A stretch of DNA of 64,000 nucleotides from JABDKJ01 sp964609215 (GCA_964609215.1 CAZSQZ010000001.1:124001-188000), one strand, 5' to 3'. Positions 26,638 to 35,027 are shown, counted from the first letter of the stretch. The notes: generated from the sequence alone by a model not told the origin. Made by a program: numbers and translations.

Positions 26638-27776
26638 TCTCTTAACACTGATCTTGAAATTACAATTTTTTGTACCTCGGAAGTTCCCTCATAAATCTGA
26701 GTAATTTTAGCATCTCTCATCAAACGTTCAACATGATATTCTTTCACAAAACCGTACCCACCATGAACCTGAACCGCTTCTACCGTTGTTTCCATGGCTA
26801 CTCTTGATGCAAATAATTTTGCCATAGAACTTGCTAAATCAAAGTTTTGTTTCTGATCTTTTAGAACGGCTGCTTTTAAACATAATAACCTAGCAGCTTC
26901 TATTTCTGTTGCCATATCAGCTAGTTTAAAAGAAATAGCCTGATGCTTATAAATAGCTTTACCAAAAGCTTCCCTTTCCTTAGAATATGCCAAAGCTAAT
27001 TCATACGCTCCCGAAGCAATACCCAAAGCCTGTGCAGCAATTCCAATTCTGCCTCCAGACAGCGTTTTCATTGCAAATTTAAACCCAAAACCGTCCTCTC
27101 CTATTCTATTCTCCTTTGGAACCTTTACATCTTGGAACATCAGTGTGTGTGTGTCAGATGCACGTATTCCCAGCTTATTTTCTTTGGCTCCAACAATGAA
27201 ACCCTCCATTCCTTTCTCTACGATCAAGCAGTTAATTCCCTTATGACCTTTTTCCGGGTCAGTTTGTGCAATAACTAAATAAACAGAAGCAGAATTTCCA
27301 TTAGTAATCCAATTTTTTGTTCCATTTAGCAAATAGTAATCACCTTTGTCTTCGGCAGTAGTTCTTTGAGAAGTGGCATCAGAACCCGCTTCTGGTTCAC
27401 TTAAACAAAAAGCGCCAATCTTACGACCGGTTGCTAAATCTGGCAAATACCTTTGCTTTTGTTCCTCTGATCCAAATCTTTCGATTCCCCAGCAAACCAA
27501 GGAATTGTTCACTGACATAACAACTGAACATGAAGCGTCTAATTTAGAAATCTCCTCCATCGCCAGAACATAAGAAACAGTATCCATTCCTCCTCCTCCA
27601 TATTGAGGATCTACCATCATACCCAAAAAACCTAGTTCTCCTAATTGTTTAATCTGCTCAGTTGGAAATTCTTGTTTCTCATCCCGATCTATTACTCCAG
27701 GCTTTAAAACATTCTGAGTAAATTCTCTAGCCGCATCTCTTACAGCAATATGTTCTTCACTTAACTTAATATCCAT
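26634..27776 (-). CDS. short-chain acyl-CoA dehydrogenase
   Basis: FAD enzyme that makes the first double bond in beta-oxidation or branched-chain amino-acid breakdown, passing electrons to ETF. 380 residues, full length, with the family signatures CLSEPEAGSD and GYGFVKEYHVERLMRDAKI, and the catalytic Glu in the C-terminal IYEGTSEVQ (~363). The position of this Glu and the length suit butyryl- or short-chain-type enzymes. The exact acyl substrate cannot be told. A minus-strand TAAATTTG lies 35 nt upstream, without a matching -33 element. Confidence 0.92.
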   Translation of the reverse strand: MDIKLSEEHIAVRDAAREFTQNVLKPGVIDRDEKQEFPTEQIKQLGELGFLGMMVDPQYGGGGMDTVSYVLAMEEISKLDASCSVVMSVNNSLVCWGIERFGSEEQKQRYLPDLATGRKIGAFCLSEPEAGSDATSQRTTAEDKGDYYLLNGTKNWITNGNSASVYLVIAQTDPEKGHKGINCLIVEKGMEGFIVGAKENKLGIRASDTHTLMFQDVKVPKENRIGEDGFGFKFAMKTLSGGRIGIAAQALGIASGAYELALAYSKEREAFGKAIYKHQAISFKLADMATEIEAARLLCLKAAVLKDQKQNFDLASSMAKLFASRVAMETTVEAVQVHGGYGFVKEYHVERLMRDAKITQIYEGTSEVQKIVISRSVLRD

Positions 27777-27860
27777 GAAAAATTATTTTATTCAGACTTT
27801 AAAAAGATTTCAAATTTAATCTTAATCCTCTTATATAAGGAATTAAATTGCTCTTTGTTC

Positions 27861-28913
27861 ATGAAATATAAGGTTATAGGAATAATGTCTGGCACTTCAC
27901 TCGATGGAGTAGATCTTGCCTTTTGTACTTTTGCGAAAAAAAAGAAATGGGAATACGAAATTAATGCAGTAAAAACCTATCAATACCCCAATTCCTGGCT
28001 TGAAATATTAAGAAATATAAGCTTAGTAAATAAAGCTCATCTAGAGATAATTGATAAGGAATTAGGTCACTTTTTTGCTGATTTGATCAGCGACTTTTGC
28101 GACAGTTTTCAACTTATTCCTGATTTTGTAAGCTCTCACGGTCATACCGTATTTCACCAACCACAAAAAGGAATAACTCTTCAAATCGGCAATGGAAGTG
28201 TAATTGCCAACAATATAAGGGTAACTATAATTAATAATTTTAGAGTCAAAGATGTTGAACTTGGAGGACAAGGGGCACCTTTAGTACCTATTGGAGATAA
28301 ATTCTTATTTCCAGATTACGAGTTCTGTTTAAACCTTGGAGGATTTGCAAATATCTCCTTTGAATCAAATAACGAAAGACTAGCATTTGATATTTGCCCT
28401 ATAAACATGGCTTTAAATGAGCTTGCTAAAAATATAGATTTAGATTATGACGAAGGAGGAGAAATAGCACGTTCCGGAGAAATTGACTCAAGACTTTTAA
28501 AAAGGTTAAATAGCCTAGATTTTTATAATGTTCCCGCACCAAAATCCCTTGGAAGGGAATGGTATCTTTCAAAATTCCAACCTGTTCTAGACAATTCCAA
28601 GCTTTCAATTCCAGACAAACTAGCAACTTGCTGCGAACACTTTGCCATTCAAATTGCCAATACCATAAATGATCAAGAATCTGGTAAAGTATTTATTACT
28701 GGAGGGGGCGCCTATAATAACTATTTAATAGAACGTTTAGAGCAGAAGTTGGTATCCAATATTGTTATTCCAGAACCCAATCTGATAGAATTTAAAGAGG
28801 CTCTAATATTCGCTTTTTTAGGTGTACTTAGAATCAGAAATGAGAACAATGTTTTAAGCTCTGTAACTGGAGCTTCCCGCGATCACTGTAGTGGAATAAT
28901 TCATAACCCCTAA
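27861..28913 (+). CDS. anmK: anhydro-N-acetylmuramic acid kinase
   Basis: Phosphorylates and opens 1,6-anhydroMurNAc released from peptidoglycan, feeding it back to precursor synthesis. 350 residues, with the N-terminal ATP-binding signature GIMSGTSLDGVD, HGHTVFHQP, GGQGAPLVP and the FITGGGAYN motif. ATG 27861 is preferred to the TTG six bases earlier. Genes for cell-wall synthesis (murF) and recycling (anmK) lie close but on units separated by the acyl-CoA dehydrogenase. Confidence 0.93.
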   Translation: MKYKVIGIMSGTSLDGVDLAFCTFAKKKKWEYEINAVKTYQYPNSWLEILRNISLVNKAHLEIIDKELGHFFADLISDFCDSFQLIPDFVSSHGHTVFHQPQKGITLQIGNGSVIANNIRVTIINNFRVKDVELGGQGAPLVPIGDKFLFPDYEFCLNLGGFANISFESNNERLAFDICPINMALNELAKNIDLDYDEGGEIARSGEIDSRLLKRLNSLDFYNVPAPKSLGREWYLSKFQPVLDNSKLSIPDKLATCCEHFAIQIANTINDQESGKVFITGGGAYNNYLIERLEQKLVSNIVIPEPNLIEFKEALIFAFLGVLRIRNENNVLSSVTGASRDHCSGIIHNP

Positions 28914-28938
28914 TTCTTGAAAAGAGAATTTTCTTTCC

Positions 28939-28968
28939 TTGCTCAGCCCATCTCTTTTCTTAATTTTG
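28939..28968 (+). promoter_or_regulatory. Bacteroidota-type promoter of nhaB
   Basis: TTG at 28939-28941, exactly 19 nt, then TAATTTTG at 28961-28968: a full match to the TTG-N19-TAnnTTTG consensus of the Bacteroidota housekeeping sigma factor. The predicted start of transcription is about 12 nt before the nhaB ATG. Confidence 0.65.
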
Positions 28969-28987
28969 AACACTTTAAATTGACATA

Positions 28988-30490
28988 ATGCTAAAGTATT
29001 TCCTAGGTAACAGTCCAAGATGGTATAAGCTGACAATGATTTTCTTCCTAGTAATCAATGTTATTCTTTGGTTTTTCCTAAAAGGTGATCCTGAGATTCC
29101 AGGTGATAACGGTCGACTGGATATTCTAGCTTGGTTTATGATTGGTCAATTTATATTCACTTTGGCAATGGCATTAAAATGCTATCCACTATTATCTGGA
29201 GGATTATTGGCTATTCAAGCATTATGTCTGCATTTAACAACACCTAAGCACGCTTACGCAGAAGTAGCTAATAATTTAGAGGTTATACTGCTTTTGGTCT
29301 TTATGGTAGCTGGCATCTATTTTATGAAGCCTTTGTTAATGTTCATCTTCTCAAAGGTCTTTACCAAAATTAGGTCAAAGCTTGTTCTATCCTTGCTTTT
29401 TACATTTATTTCTGCTGTTCTTTCCGCATTCTTAGATGCTTTAACAGTAACAGCTGTTTTAATCTCAGTTGCTGTTGGTTTTTACGGGGTCTATCATAAA
29501 ATACACTCTGGGGATTCAGATTATGATGAAGATGGTACACTGGACAGAAAAATGCTTAGTGGGGATAATCTAGAACAGTTCAAGTCCTTTTTGAGGAGTT
29601 TAATTATGCATGGTGTAGTGGGAACCGCATTAGGCGGAGTATGTACCTTAGTTGGTGAACCTCAAAATCTTCTGATTGGAGAAAAAATGGGCTGGGACTT
29701 TATAGAATTTTTTAAAAGAATGGCTCCAGTTACCATTCCTGTGCTTGTCGCGGGAACCATGACCACTGGAATACTTGAACTTACAGGTTGGTTTGGTTTT
29801 GGAGCTAAACTCCCCGAGGTTGCTCGAACTGTTATAGAAAAGTATGTTGAAAAAGAAGATCAACAACGTTCTAGAGGTCAAGCCTATGGTTTGTGGGTAC
29901 AGGCAATTTCAGCTGTTTTACTAATAATAGGTTTGGCATTACACCTTGCACCTGTGGGTTTCATAGGTTTAGGTTTAATAATTATTCAAACCGCCTTTAT
30001 GGGGATAACCGATGAACATCAATTAGGTCATGCTTTTGAGGAAGCATTACCTTTTACAGGTTTATTAGTGGTATTCTTTGTTATTGTGGCTATGATTCAC
30101 GATCAACATTTATTTCAGCCTATTATCAATAGTGCACTGAATTTAAGTCCTGCTGAACAGCCGGGAATCTTTTATATTGCAAATGGTGTTTTATCAATGA
30201 TTAGCGATAACGTTTTTGTTGCAACCGTTTATATAGGTGAGGTTAAAGAAGCCTTTGAAGCGGGAAGAATAGATAGAGAACAATTTGAAAAGCTTGCTAT
30301 TGCAATAAATACCGGAACTAATTTGCCTAGCGTTGCAACACCAAATGGTCAGGCGGCATTTTTATTCTTACTTACTTCAGGCCTGGCTCCTTTAATCAAT
30401 TTATCCTATTTTAAAATGGTTAAGATGGCTCTTCCTTATACCATCGTTTTAGGTATACTTGGGTATATAGGAATCAAGTTCTTTCTTTAA
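28988..30490 (+). CDS. nhaB: Na+/H+ antiporter NhaB
   Basis: Inner-membrane antiporter that expels sodium in exchange for protons. 500 residues, close to the ~510 of E. coli NhaB, with many membrane segments. Long stretches match the enterobacterial protein as I remember it: FTLAMALKCYPLL, GGLLAIQA, SAFLDALTVTAV, GGVCTLVGEPQNLLI, SDNVFVATVYI and AINTGTNLPSVATPNGQAA. An acidic insert (GDSDYDEDGTLD) sits in a central loop. It stands alone between its own promoter and a terminator. Such close likeness to a gammaproteobacterial family suggests transfer at some point, although it is also known in marine Bacteroidota. Confidence 0.94.
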   Translation: MLKYFLGNSPRWYKLTMIFFLVINVILWFFLKGDPEIPGDNGRLDILAWFMIGQFIFTLAMALKCYPLLSGGLLAIQALCLHLTTPKHAYAEVANNLEVILLLVFMVAGIYFMKPLLMFIFSKVFTKIRSKLVLSLLFTFISAVLSAFLDALTVTAVLISVAVGFYGVYHKIHSGDSDYDEDGTLDRKMLSGDNLEQFKSFLRSLIMHGVVGTALGGVCTLVGEPQNLLIGEKMGWDFIEFFKRMAPVTIPVLVAGTMTTGILELTGWFGFGAKLPEVARTVIEKYVEKEDQQRSRGQAYGLWVQAISAVLLIIGLALHLAPVGFIGLGLIIIQTAFMGITDEHQLGHAFEEALPFTGLLVVFFVIVAMIHDQHLFQPIINSALNLSPAEQPGIFYIANGVLSMISDNVFVATVYIGEVKEAFEAGRIDREQFEKLAIAINTGTNLPSVATPNGQAAFLFLLTSGLAPLINLSYFKMVKMALPYTIVLGILGYIGIKFFL

Positions 30491-30512
30491 TTCTTTTTAA
30501 GAAGAACTTTTT
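30476..30512 (+). terminator. probable terminator of nhaB
   Basis: AAGTTCTT (30476-30483) pairs with AAGAACTT (30502-30509) with further interior pairing and is followed by TTTTTC. The left arm overlaps the last codons and comes before the nhaB stop. The stem is AT-rich, so strength is uncertain. Confidence 0.5.
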
Positions 30513-30595
30513 CATTTCTAAATATTCTACCAATCAATTGAGACAATCTTAGGTGTATTTTCTCGTTTTAAATTGATACAAAACCACGTAGAAAC

Positions 30596-31309
30596 ATGAA
30601 AATAGATTTTCTATTGCAACAACTGGGGGAAATAATGCCAGGAGATACCGTTATTGATCCAGATGGAACCATTCATATAGCAGAAAAAGAAAGCGTATTA
30701 GACCTAGCAATGCAAGGGGGCTGGTACATAATGATTCCCTTAGTTCTTATGCTTCTTTTTGCAATATTTATATTTTTTGAACGGCTAATGGCTATTGGAA
30801 AAGCTTCGAAGACCGATAAAAACTTCATGAATAAAATTAAAGACTATATTCTCGATGGAAAATTTGATTCGGCAAAAAACTTGTGTTCGCAACAAAATAA
30901 TCCGCAATCCAGAATGATTGATAAGGGAATTGCAAGGATTGGTAAACCTATGAAGGATATTGCCACCTCAATAGAAAATGTGGGTAAGTTGGAAATATAT
31001 AGACTTGAAAAAAACCTTTCCTCTCTTGCAACGGTCGCAGGAGCTGCACCAATGATTGGTTTCTTAGGAACGGTTATTGGGATGATAGCAGTTTTTCAAA
31101 ATATGAAAGAAGGAGGAGGAGATATTCAAGTAGATCAATTATCAGGTGGAATAATGCAAGCAATGATAACAACAGTGGCGGGGTTAATTATTGGAATTGT
31201 AGCCTACATCTGCTATAACTTCTTGGTTGCAAGGGTGGAAAAAGTGATTCATAATATGGAATCAGCTTCTATTGAATTCTTGGACTTATTACACGAACCT
31301 GGAAAATAG
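30596..31309 (+). CDS. exbB: ExbB / MotA-TolQ family proton channel subunit
   Basis: Inner-membrane channel subunit that harvests the proton gradient to energise TonB. 237 residues; three membrane segments (about 42-64, ~140-165 and ~180-205), with the family core GAAPMIGFLGTVIGMI and a conserved glycine-rich third segment. An unusual hydrophilic N-terminal ~35 residues (GDTVIDPDGTIHIAEKESV) precedes the first membrane segment, as in many Bacteroidota ExbB proteins. exbD follows 6 nt later. Confidence 0.92.
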   Translation: MKIDFLLQQLGEIMPGDTVIDPDGTIHIAEKESVLDLAMQGGWYIMIPLVLMLLFAIFIFFERLMAIGKASKTDKNFMNKIKDYILDGKFDSAKNLCSQQNNPQSRMIDKGIARIGKPMKDIATSIENVGKLEIYRLEKNLSSLATVAGAAPMIGFLGTVIGMIAVFQNMKEGGGDIQVDQLSGGIMQAMITTVAGLIIGIVAYICYNFLVARVEKVIHNMESASIEFLDLLHEPGK

Positions 31310-31315
31310 GAAAAG

Positions 31316-31708
31316 ATGGATTTAAAATCTCGAAATAAGGTAAACCCTGCTTTCAATATGTCTTCAATGACAGATTTAGTTTTTCTATTGCTGATTTTCT
31401 TTATCATTTTGTCCACAATGGTTACTCCTAATTCATTACCTGTGGAATTACCAAATGCCAGTGCAGACAGAGGTCCTGGAAAGGCAGTATCTGTTTCTCT
31501 TTTTGCTGATGGCACTATTTCTGTAGGTTCTGACATTGTTTCTGAAAACTTACTTGAAGATGAACTTCGTTCTCGTTTAAGTGTACAAGAGAATAAGAGT
31601 ATTATGCTAAAGGCAGACAGAAACTCATCTACAGGTGATTTAGTTTATATACTGGACATAGCAAAACAAAACAATTGGAAAATTGCAATGGCTACAAAAC
31701 CTAAGTAA
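31316..31708 (+). CDS. exbD: ExbD / TolR family protein
   Basis: Partner of ExbB with one N-terminal membrane segment (about 17-38) and a periplasmic domain. 130 residues. The SSMTDLVFLLLIFF pattern contains the conserved Asp in the membrane segment that carries protons. It overlaps neither neighbour but sits 6 nt after exbB and 2 nt before the tonB-like gene, so the three are translated from one message. Confidence 0.92.
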   Translation: MDLKSRNKVNPAFNMSSMTDLVFLLLIFFIILSTMVTPNSLPVELPNASADRGPGKAVSVSLFADGTISVGSDIVSENLLEDELRSRLSVQENKSIMLKADRNSSTGDLVYILDIAKQNNWKIAMATKPK

Positions 31709-31710
31709 AA

Positions 31711-32526
31711 ATGGATTTTGCTTTAGAAGAAAATAAAAGAAAAAGAATAGCAGCTTTAATTACTCTAATTATAGCACTAATTCTTCTATTTTGTATGTGG
31801 TTTTTTAGAGCTTGGAACACTTTTGATCCTCCACTAGTAGAATCTGGTGCATTAGTAGAATTTGGATGGAATAATACTGGCTCTGGAAATACTGAAGCAG
31901 AGACTCCGCAAACCAATCCTGAACCACAAGAAGAAGCTTCATCTCAGGTAACTCCTACAAACGTTTCAGAACAAAATGTTGAAGAAGTGGTAACCGATGA
32001 TAAAAGCGATATTAATATAGAACAAACGGAAGAAACCTCTACAGAGTCTAAGACAGAGACCCAAACCGAAAACGAGGAGAAGGTTGAGGAAGAACAAAAA
32101 AATACCGAGAAGTTAGAGAATGCTTTAAACAATGCCTGGAAACCATCTAGTGGTGATGGTGACAGCGATAAAACAGGTAACGAAGGAAAACCAGAAGGAG
32201 ATAAAAATTCAAAAGGTGTTATAAATAAAGACGGTTTCGGAGTATCTGGTGATGGAAGAGGACGCTTTGAGGGAGGAATAAAAATACTTGAAAAGCCAAC
32301 TAAAGAAGGAGATGTTGCCATTGATGTAATTGTCGATAGAAATGGAAACTTCGTAAGGGCCTCAATAAATATGCGTGCAACTACTCAAATGGAATACCCG
32401 AGTACAAGTACAGAACTAATTAATCTGGCAATGAGGTCAATTAAACAAACTGCAAAATTCAATAGAGATTTATCAGCTCCTGGAGAACAGAAGCTAACGA
32501 TTTATTTCAAATTTAGACTGGAATAA
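31711..32526 (+). CDS. TonB-like energy transducer
   Basis: A 271-residue protein with one N-terminal membrane segment (about 14-32), a long acidic, Glu/Thr/Asn-rich spacer (~55-165), a Gly-rich stretch and a C-terminal TonB-like domain (~190-271, with GDVAIDVIVDRNGNFVRA and ending FKFRLE). It would carry energy from ExbB-ExbD to outer-membrane receptors such as the one at 1.3 kb. The spacer is acidic rather than Pro/Lys-rich as in the E. coli protein, common in Bacteroidota. Its stop directly abuts the stop of a convergent regulator gene. Confidence 0.82.
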   Translation: MDFALEENKRKRIAALITLIIALILLFCMWFFRAWNTFDPPLVESGALVEFGWNNTGSGNTEAETPQTNPEPQEEASSQVTPTNVSEQNVEEVVTDDKSDINIEQTEETSTESKTETQTENEEKVEEEQKNTEKLENALNNAWKPSSGDGDSDKTGNEGKPEGDKNSKGVINKDGFGVSGDGRGRFEGGIKILEKPTKEGDVAIDVIVDRNGNFVRASINMRATTQMEYPSTSTELINLAMRSIKQTAKFNRDLSAPGEQKLTIYFKFRLE

Positions 32527-32874
32527 TCATTCATCTGAATTCTCCATTCCCCACTTTTGTATTTCCCTCATTATAGGTATAAAGCTTTCCCCTTTTTTAG
32601 TTAGAGAATATTCAACTCTTGGAGGAACTTCAGCAAAAACTTGTCTTTTTATTAAGCCATCAGCTTCTAATTCCCTAAGAACCTTAGTTAACATTCGTTT
32701 TGAAATATCTGGTACATTTTTAAATAAAACCCCAAAACGGTTGTTCCCGTTCATAATCGCCCAAAAAACTAAGGGTTTCCATTTTCCTGAAATATAGGAA
32801 AGTGCGTAAATTACAGGACAATTCCTAGGGTTCTTATATTTATACTTATGAGGTATTGTGTCTATTGTCTCCAT
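32527..32874 (-). CDS. HxlR-type winged-helix regulator 1
   Basis: A small DNA-binding protein of the HxlR family, 115 residues from ATG 32874; an upstream ATG at 32940 would overlap the other regulator and adds an untypical tail. The family signature NCPVIYALSYISGKWKP with the conserved, redox-sensitive Cys is present, followed by the winged helix (ISKRMLTKVLRELEADGLI, EVPPRVEYSLT). It forms a tandem pair with a related gene 34 nt upstream. HxlR proteins often respond to thiol stress or electrophiles and control adjacent genes, but no obvious target lies next to it. Confidence 0.9.
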   Translation of the reverse strand: METIDTIPHKYKYKNPRNCPVIYALSYISGKWKPLVFWAIMNGNNRFGVLFKNVPDISKRMLTKVLRELEADGLIKRQVFAEVPPRVEYSLTKKGESFIPIMREIQKWGMENSDE

Positions 32875-32908
32875 CGAGAATTTGATTAGTGAGCGTATCT
32901 TAAATTTA

Positions 32909-33253
32909 CTAAGAATGCATATTCGCCTCACCCCAATCACACATATGATGTATTAAGGGAATAACAGATTTTCCTTTGGTGCTAAATGAATAAACAACTC
33001 TTGGTGGCACTTCAGGATAAGATGTTCTAACCAAGATATCGCTTTCTTCAAGCTCTTTTAGTTTTTTGGATAGCATTTTTCTAGAAATGTCTAACTCCTT
33101 TAATAAAAGGCTAAATCTATTAATGCCGAAGTTGACCGCCCAAATAATTTCAGGTTTCCAGCTACCTCCTATATGCTCCATTGTATAATAGACGGGACAA
33201 TTATTCGGATTATATTCCTTCTCTTTGATAGGTTTCAACTTAATTATTTCCAT
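32909..33253 (-). CDS. HxlR-type winged-helix regulator 2
   Basis: Paralogue of the neighbouring regulator, 114 residues from ATG 33253; a TTG or ATG further up (33334) is possible but gives a non-family tail. It has NCPVYYTMEHIGGSWKP with the conserved Cys, then ISRKMLSKKLKELEESDIL and EVPPRVVYSFS. The two proteins are clearly related but well diverged, so the duplication is old, or the two came together as a pair. They may form heterodimers. It faces away from folC, which starts about 200 nt to the right. Confidence 0.88.
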   Translation of the reverse strand: MEIIKLKPIKEKEYNPNNCPVYYTMEHIGGSWKPEIIWAVNFGINRFSLLLKELDISRKMLSKKLKELEESDILVRTSYPEVPPRVVYSFSTKGKSVIPLIHHMCDWGEANMHS

Positions 33254-33379
33254 AACGATACTAAGTGTAGATAAGTAACTACTTTCATTTAATGATTTTA
33301 CTTCTTTCATTTGCATTGTCAAACTAAGGAGCATTCTCTAAATTCGAATTTCCCGTATGATGAAAATGTTCTTATCGTT

Positions 33380-33409
33380 AAATATCCTGCTTCGGCAGGA
33401 TATTTTTTT
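33380..33409 (+). terminator. UUCG-loop terminator upstream of folC
   Basis: A perfect 11-bp stem (AAATATCCTGC / GCAGGATATTT) closed by a TTCG tetraloop is followed by T's, on the plus strand only. No plus-strand gene ends just before it: the nearest, the tonB-like gene, ends 850 nt to the left beyond two minus-strand genes. Confidence 0.85.
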
Positions 33410-33461
33410 AAGAATTTCTTTTGTCAAACCTATCTTTGCAATAAATGGAGGCAATTCTTTT

Positions 33462-34673
33462 TTGAAATATAGAAAAAGCATAAAGTATCTATACAACCGT
33501 TTACCGATTTTCCAGAAAATAGGTCAAATGGCGTATAAAGAAGATTTGAGCAGAACGAAGGCTTTAATGAAGCTTCACAATAATCCAGAAAAAAAATTCA
33601 AATCCGTACTAGTAGCTGGGACAAATGGAAAAGGGTCAATTTCCACAATGCTCTCGGAAATTTTCAGAAAAAACGGATATAAAACTGGCCTTTACACCTC
33701 ACCTCACTTTAAAGACTTTAGAGAGCGAATTAGAATTAATGGAAAAAAAATTTCCAAGTCCTATGTCAAATCTTTTGTTTCCGAACATAAAGAAAATTGG
33801 AAGTCCATTGAACCTTCTTTTTTCGAAGTTAGTGTTGCAATGGCCTTCTCTTATTTTGCTCATGAAGAAGTAGATATAGCTATTGTTGAAGTTGGTATGG
33901 GTGGAAGACTGGACTCTACCAATGTGCTTCAAAGTGATTTAGGTATTATTAGTAGGATAGATTTAGACCATCAACAATTTCTTGGGGATACCATTGCAGA
34001 AATCGCAAGAGAAAAAGCGGGAATAATCAAAGAAAGACAAGAAGTAGTCATTGGTCAAAATCAAGAAGAGGCCATTGATTCAATTAAAGAAATAGCAAAA
34101 CAAAAAAACGCAAATTTAAATTTTGCCGAGCGGTATAAAGGGGACCTAGATTCCACTATACCCGAATACCAAAGAGAAAATATTGGTACTGTTATTCAAG
34201 CATGCATGATGCTTAAGAAAAATGGTTGGACACTTGATACAAAACGATTTGATAAACAAATAAGTAAGACACTGCTTGGAAATAAATTAAAGGGAAGATG
34301 GCAGCAAATAGGAAGCAATCCTTTAATCATAGCAGATGCAGCACATAACAAGAATGGCCTTAAGGCTCTTAATCTTCAGTTGAGCAAAACCAATTTCAAC
34401 AGATTACACATTGTTTATGGAACTGTTAAGGATAAGGATTATGAGGAAAGTCTAAAAAATTTACCAAAAAATGCCATGTACTATTTCTGCAAGGCAGATA
34501 TTCCAAGAGGCCTAGAAACAAAAATGTTGGTTCAATCAGCTAGTAAAATTGGACTCCAAGGTGAGGCTTTCGATAAGGTGAAGATCGCCTTTCTTGCAGC
34601 AAAACAACAAGCAAAAAAGGACGACTTAATATTGGTAACAGGCAGCATTTTTGTCATTGCCGAAGTTTTATAA
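33462..34673 (+). CDS. folC: bifunctional folylpolyglutamate / dihydrofolate synthase
   Basis: Adds glutamate to folates. About 403 residues from TTG 33462, which lies 10 nt after a GGAGG sequence and gives the typical start LKYRKSIKYLYNRLPIFQKIG. The upstream ATG at 33357 would add 35 residues encoded across a terminator hairpin, which is unlikely. The ATP loop GTNGKGS, the TSPHFKDFRERIRING segment, EVGMGGRLDSTN and DAAHNKNGLKAL are all present. In many Bacteroidota folC follows exbB-exbD-tonB; here two reversed regulator genes lie in between. Confidence 0.92.
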   Translation: MKYRKSIKYLYNRLPIFQKIGQMAYKEDLSRTKALMKLHNNPEKKFKSVLVAGTNGKGSISTMLSEIFRKNGYKTGLYTSPHFKDFRERIRINGKKISKSYVKSFVSEHKENWKSIEPSFFEVSVAMAFSYFAHEEVDIAIVEVGMGGRLDSTNVLQSDLGIISRIDLDHQQFLGDTIAEIAREKAGIIKERQEVVIGQNQEEAIDSIKEIAKQKNANLNFAERYKGDLDSTIPEYQRENIGTVIQACMMLKKNGWTLDTKRFDKQISKTLLGNKLKGRWQQIGSNPLIIADAAHNKNGLKALNLQLSKTNFNRLHIVYGTVKDKDYEESLKNLPKNAMYYFCKADIPRGLETKMLVQSASKIGLQGEAFDKVKIAFLAAKQQAKKDDLILVTGSIFVIAEVL

Positions 34674-34702
34674 TTAGTATTCTTTCAAAAGCAACAAAAA
34701 CT

Positions 34703-34732
34703 TTGCATGGAAAGGAATATCCATTATATTTG
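34703..34732 (+). promoter_or_regulatory. promoter of tRNA-Val
   Basis: TTG (34703-34705), exactly 19 nt, then TATATTTG (34725-34732), followed 16 nt later by the tRNA. It is a complete match to the Bacteroidota consensus and has the same spacing as the nhaB promoter. Confidence 0.7.
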
Positions 34733-34748
34733 CTGCCCATTAAAAAAT

Positions 34749-34823
34749 GGGAGATTAGCTCAGTTGGTTCAGAGCACCTGCCTTACAAGCAGGGGGCCAC
34801 TGGTTCGAATCCAGTATCTCCCA
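34749..34823 (+). tRNA. tRNA-Val (anticodon TAC)
   Basis: 75 nt fold into a standard cloverleaf: acceptor GGGAGAT/ATCTCCC, D arm GCTC/GAGC, anticodon stem CCTGC/GCAGG with loop CTTACAA (anticodon TAC), 5-nt variable loop, T arm ACTGG-TTCGAAT-CCAGT, and discriminator A. The CCA end is not encoded. A promoter lies upstream and a terminator follows. Confidence 0.95.
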
Positions 34824-34834
34824 CTAAAGTGAAG

Positions 34835-34861
34835 AAAACCTCGCGAAAGTGAGGTTTTTTT
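34835..34861 (+). terminator. terminator of tRNA-Val
   Basis: A 10-bp stem AAAACCTCGC / GTGAGGTTTT (one G-U pair) with a GAAA tetraloop and a T-run, 11 nt after the tRNA. Confidence 0.85.
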
Positions 34862-34970
34862 GTATTAAAAAGATTTAGAGCTTGCTCTAATATTTTGGTT
34901 GCAAAAACATCAATGAGCGAAGCGAATGGTTTTCTTTATTGACTTCGGGCAGAAAGGAATCAATAAAATT

Positions 34971-34990
34971 AATCCAGTATCCCCCACTAA
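34971..34990 (+). repeat. second copy of the tRNA-Val 3' end
   Basis: 20 nt here match 19 of 20 nt at 34808-34827 (part of the T arm, the acceptor 3' strand and 4 nt beyond). The one change is a T to C inside the acceptor strand. No other part of a tRNA is recognisable upstream. It could be the end of a decayed tandem tRNA copy or an old attachment-site scar. A 35-nt hairpin-forming stretch (TTTATTGA 34935-34942 / TCAATAAA 34960-34967) immediately precedes it. Confidence 0.7.
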
Positions 34991-34997
34991 TTTAGCA

Positions 34998-35027
34998 AAG
35001 TCTCACATTATATGTAAGACTTTTTTT
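34998..35027 (+). terminator. terminator after the tRNA-Val remnant
   Basis: AAGTCT-c-ACAT pairs with ATGT-a-AGACTT around a 3-nt loop and is followed by T's. It repeats the tRNA-then-terminator layout of the intact copy 150 nt upstream. Confidence 0.8.
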
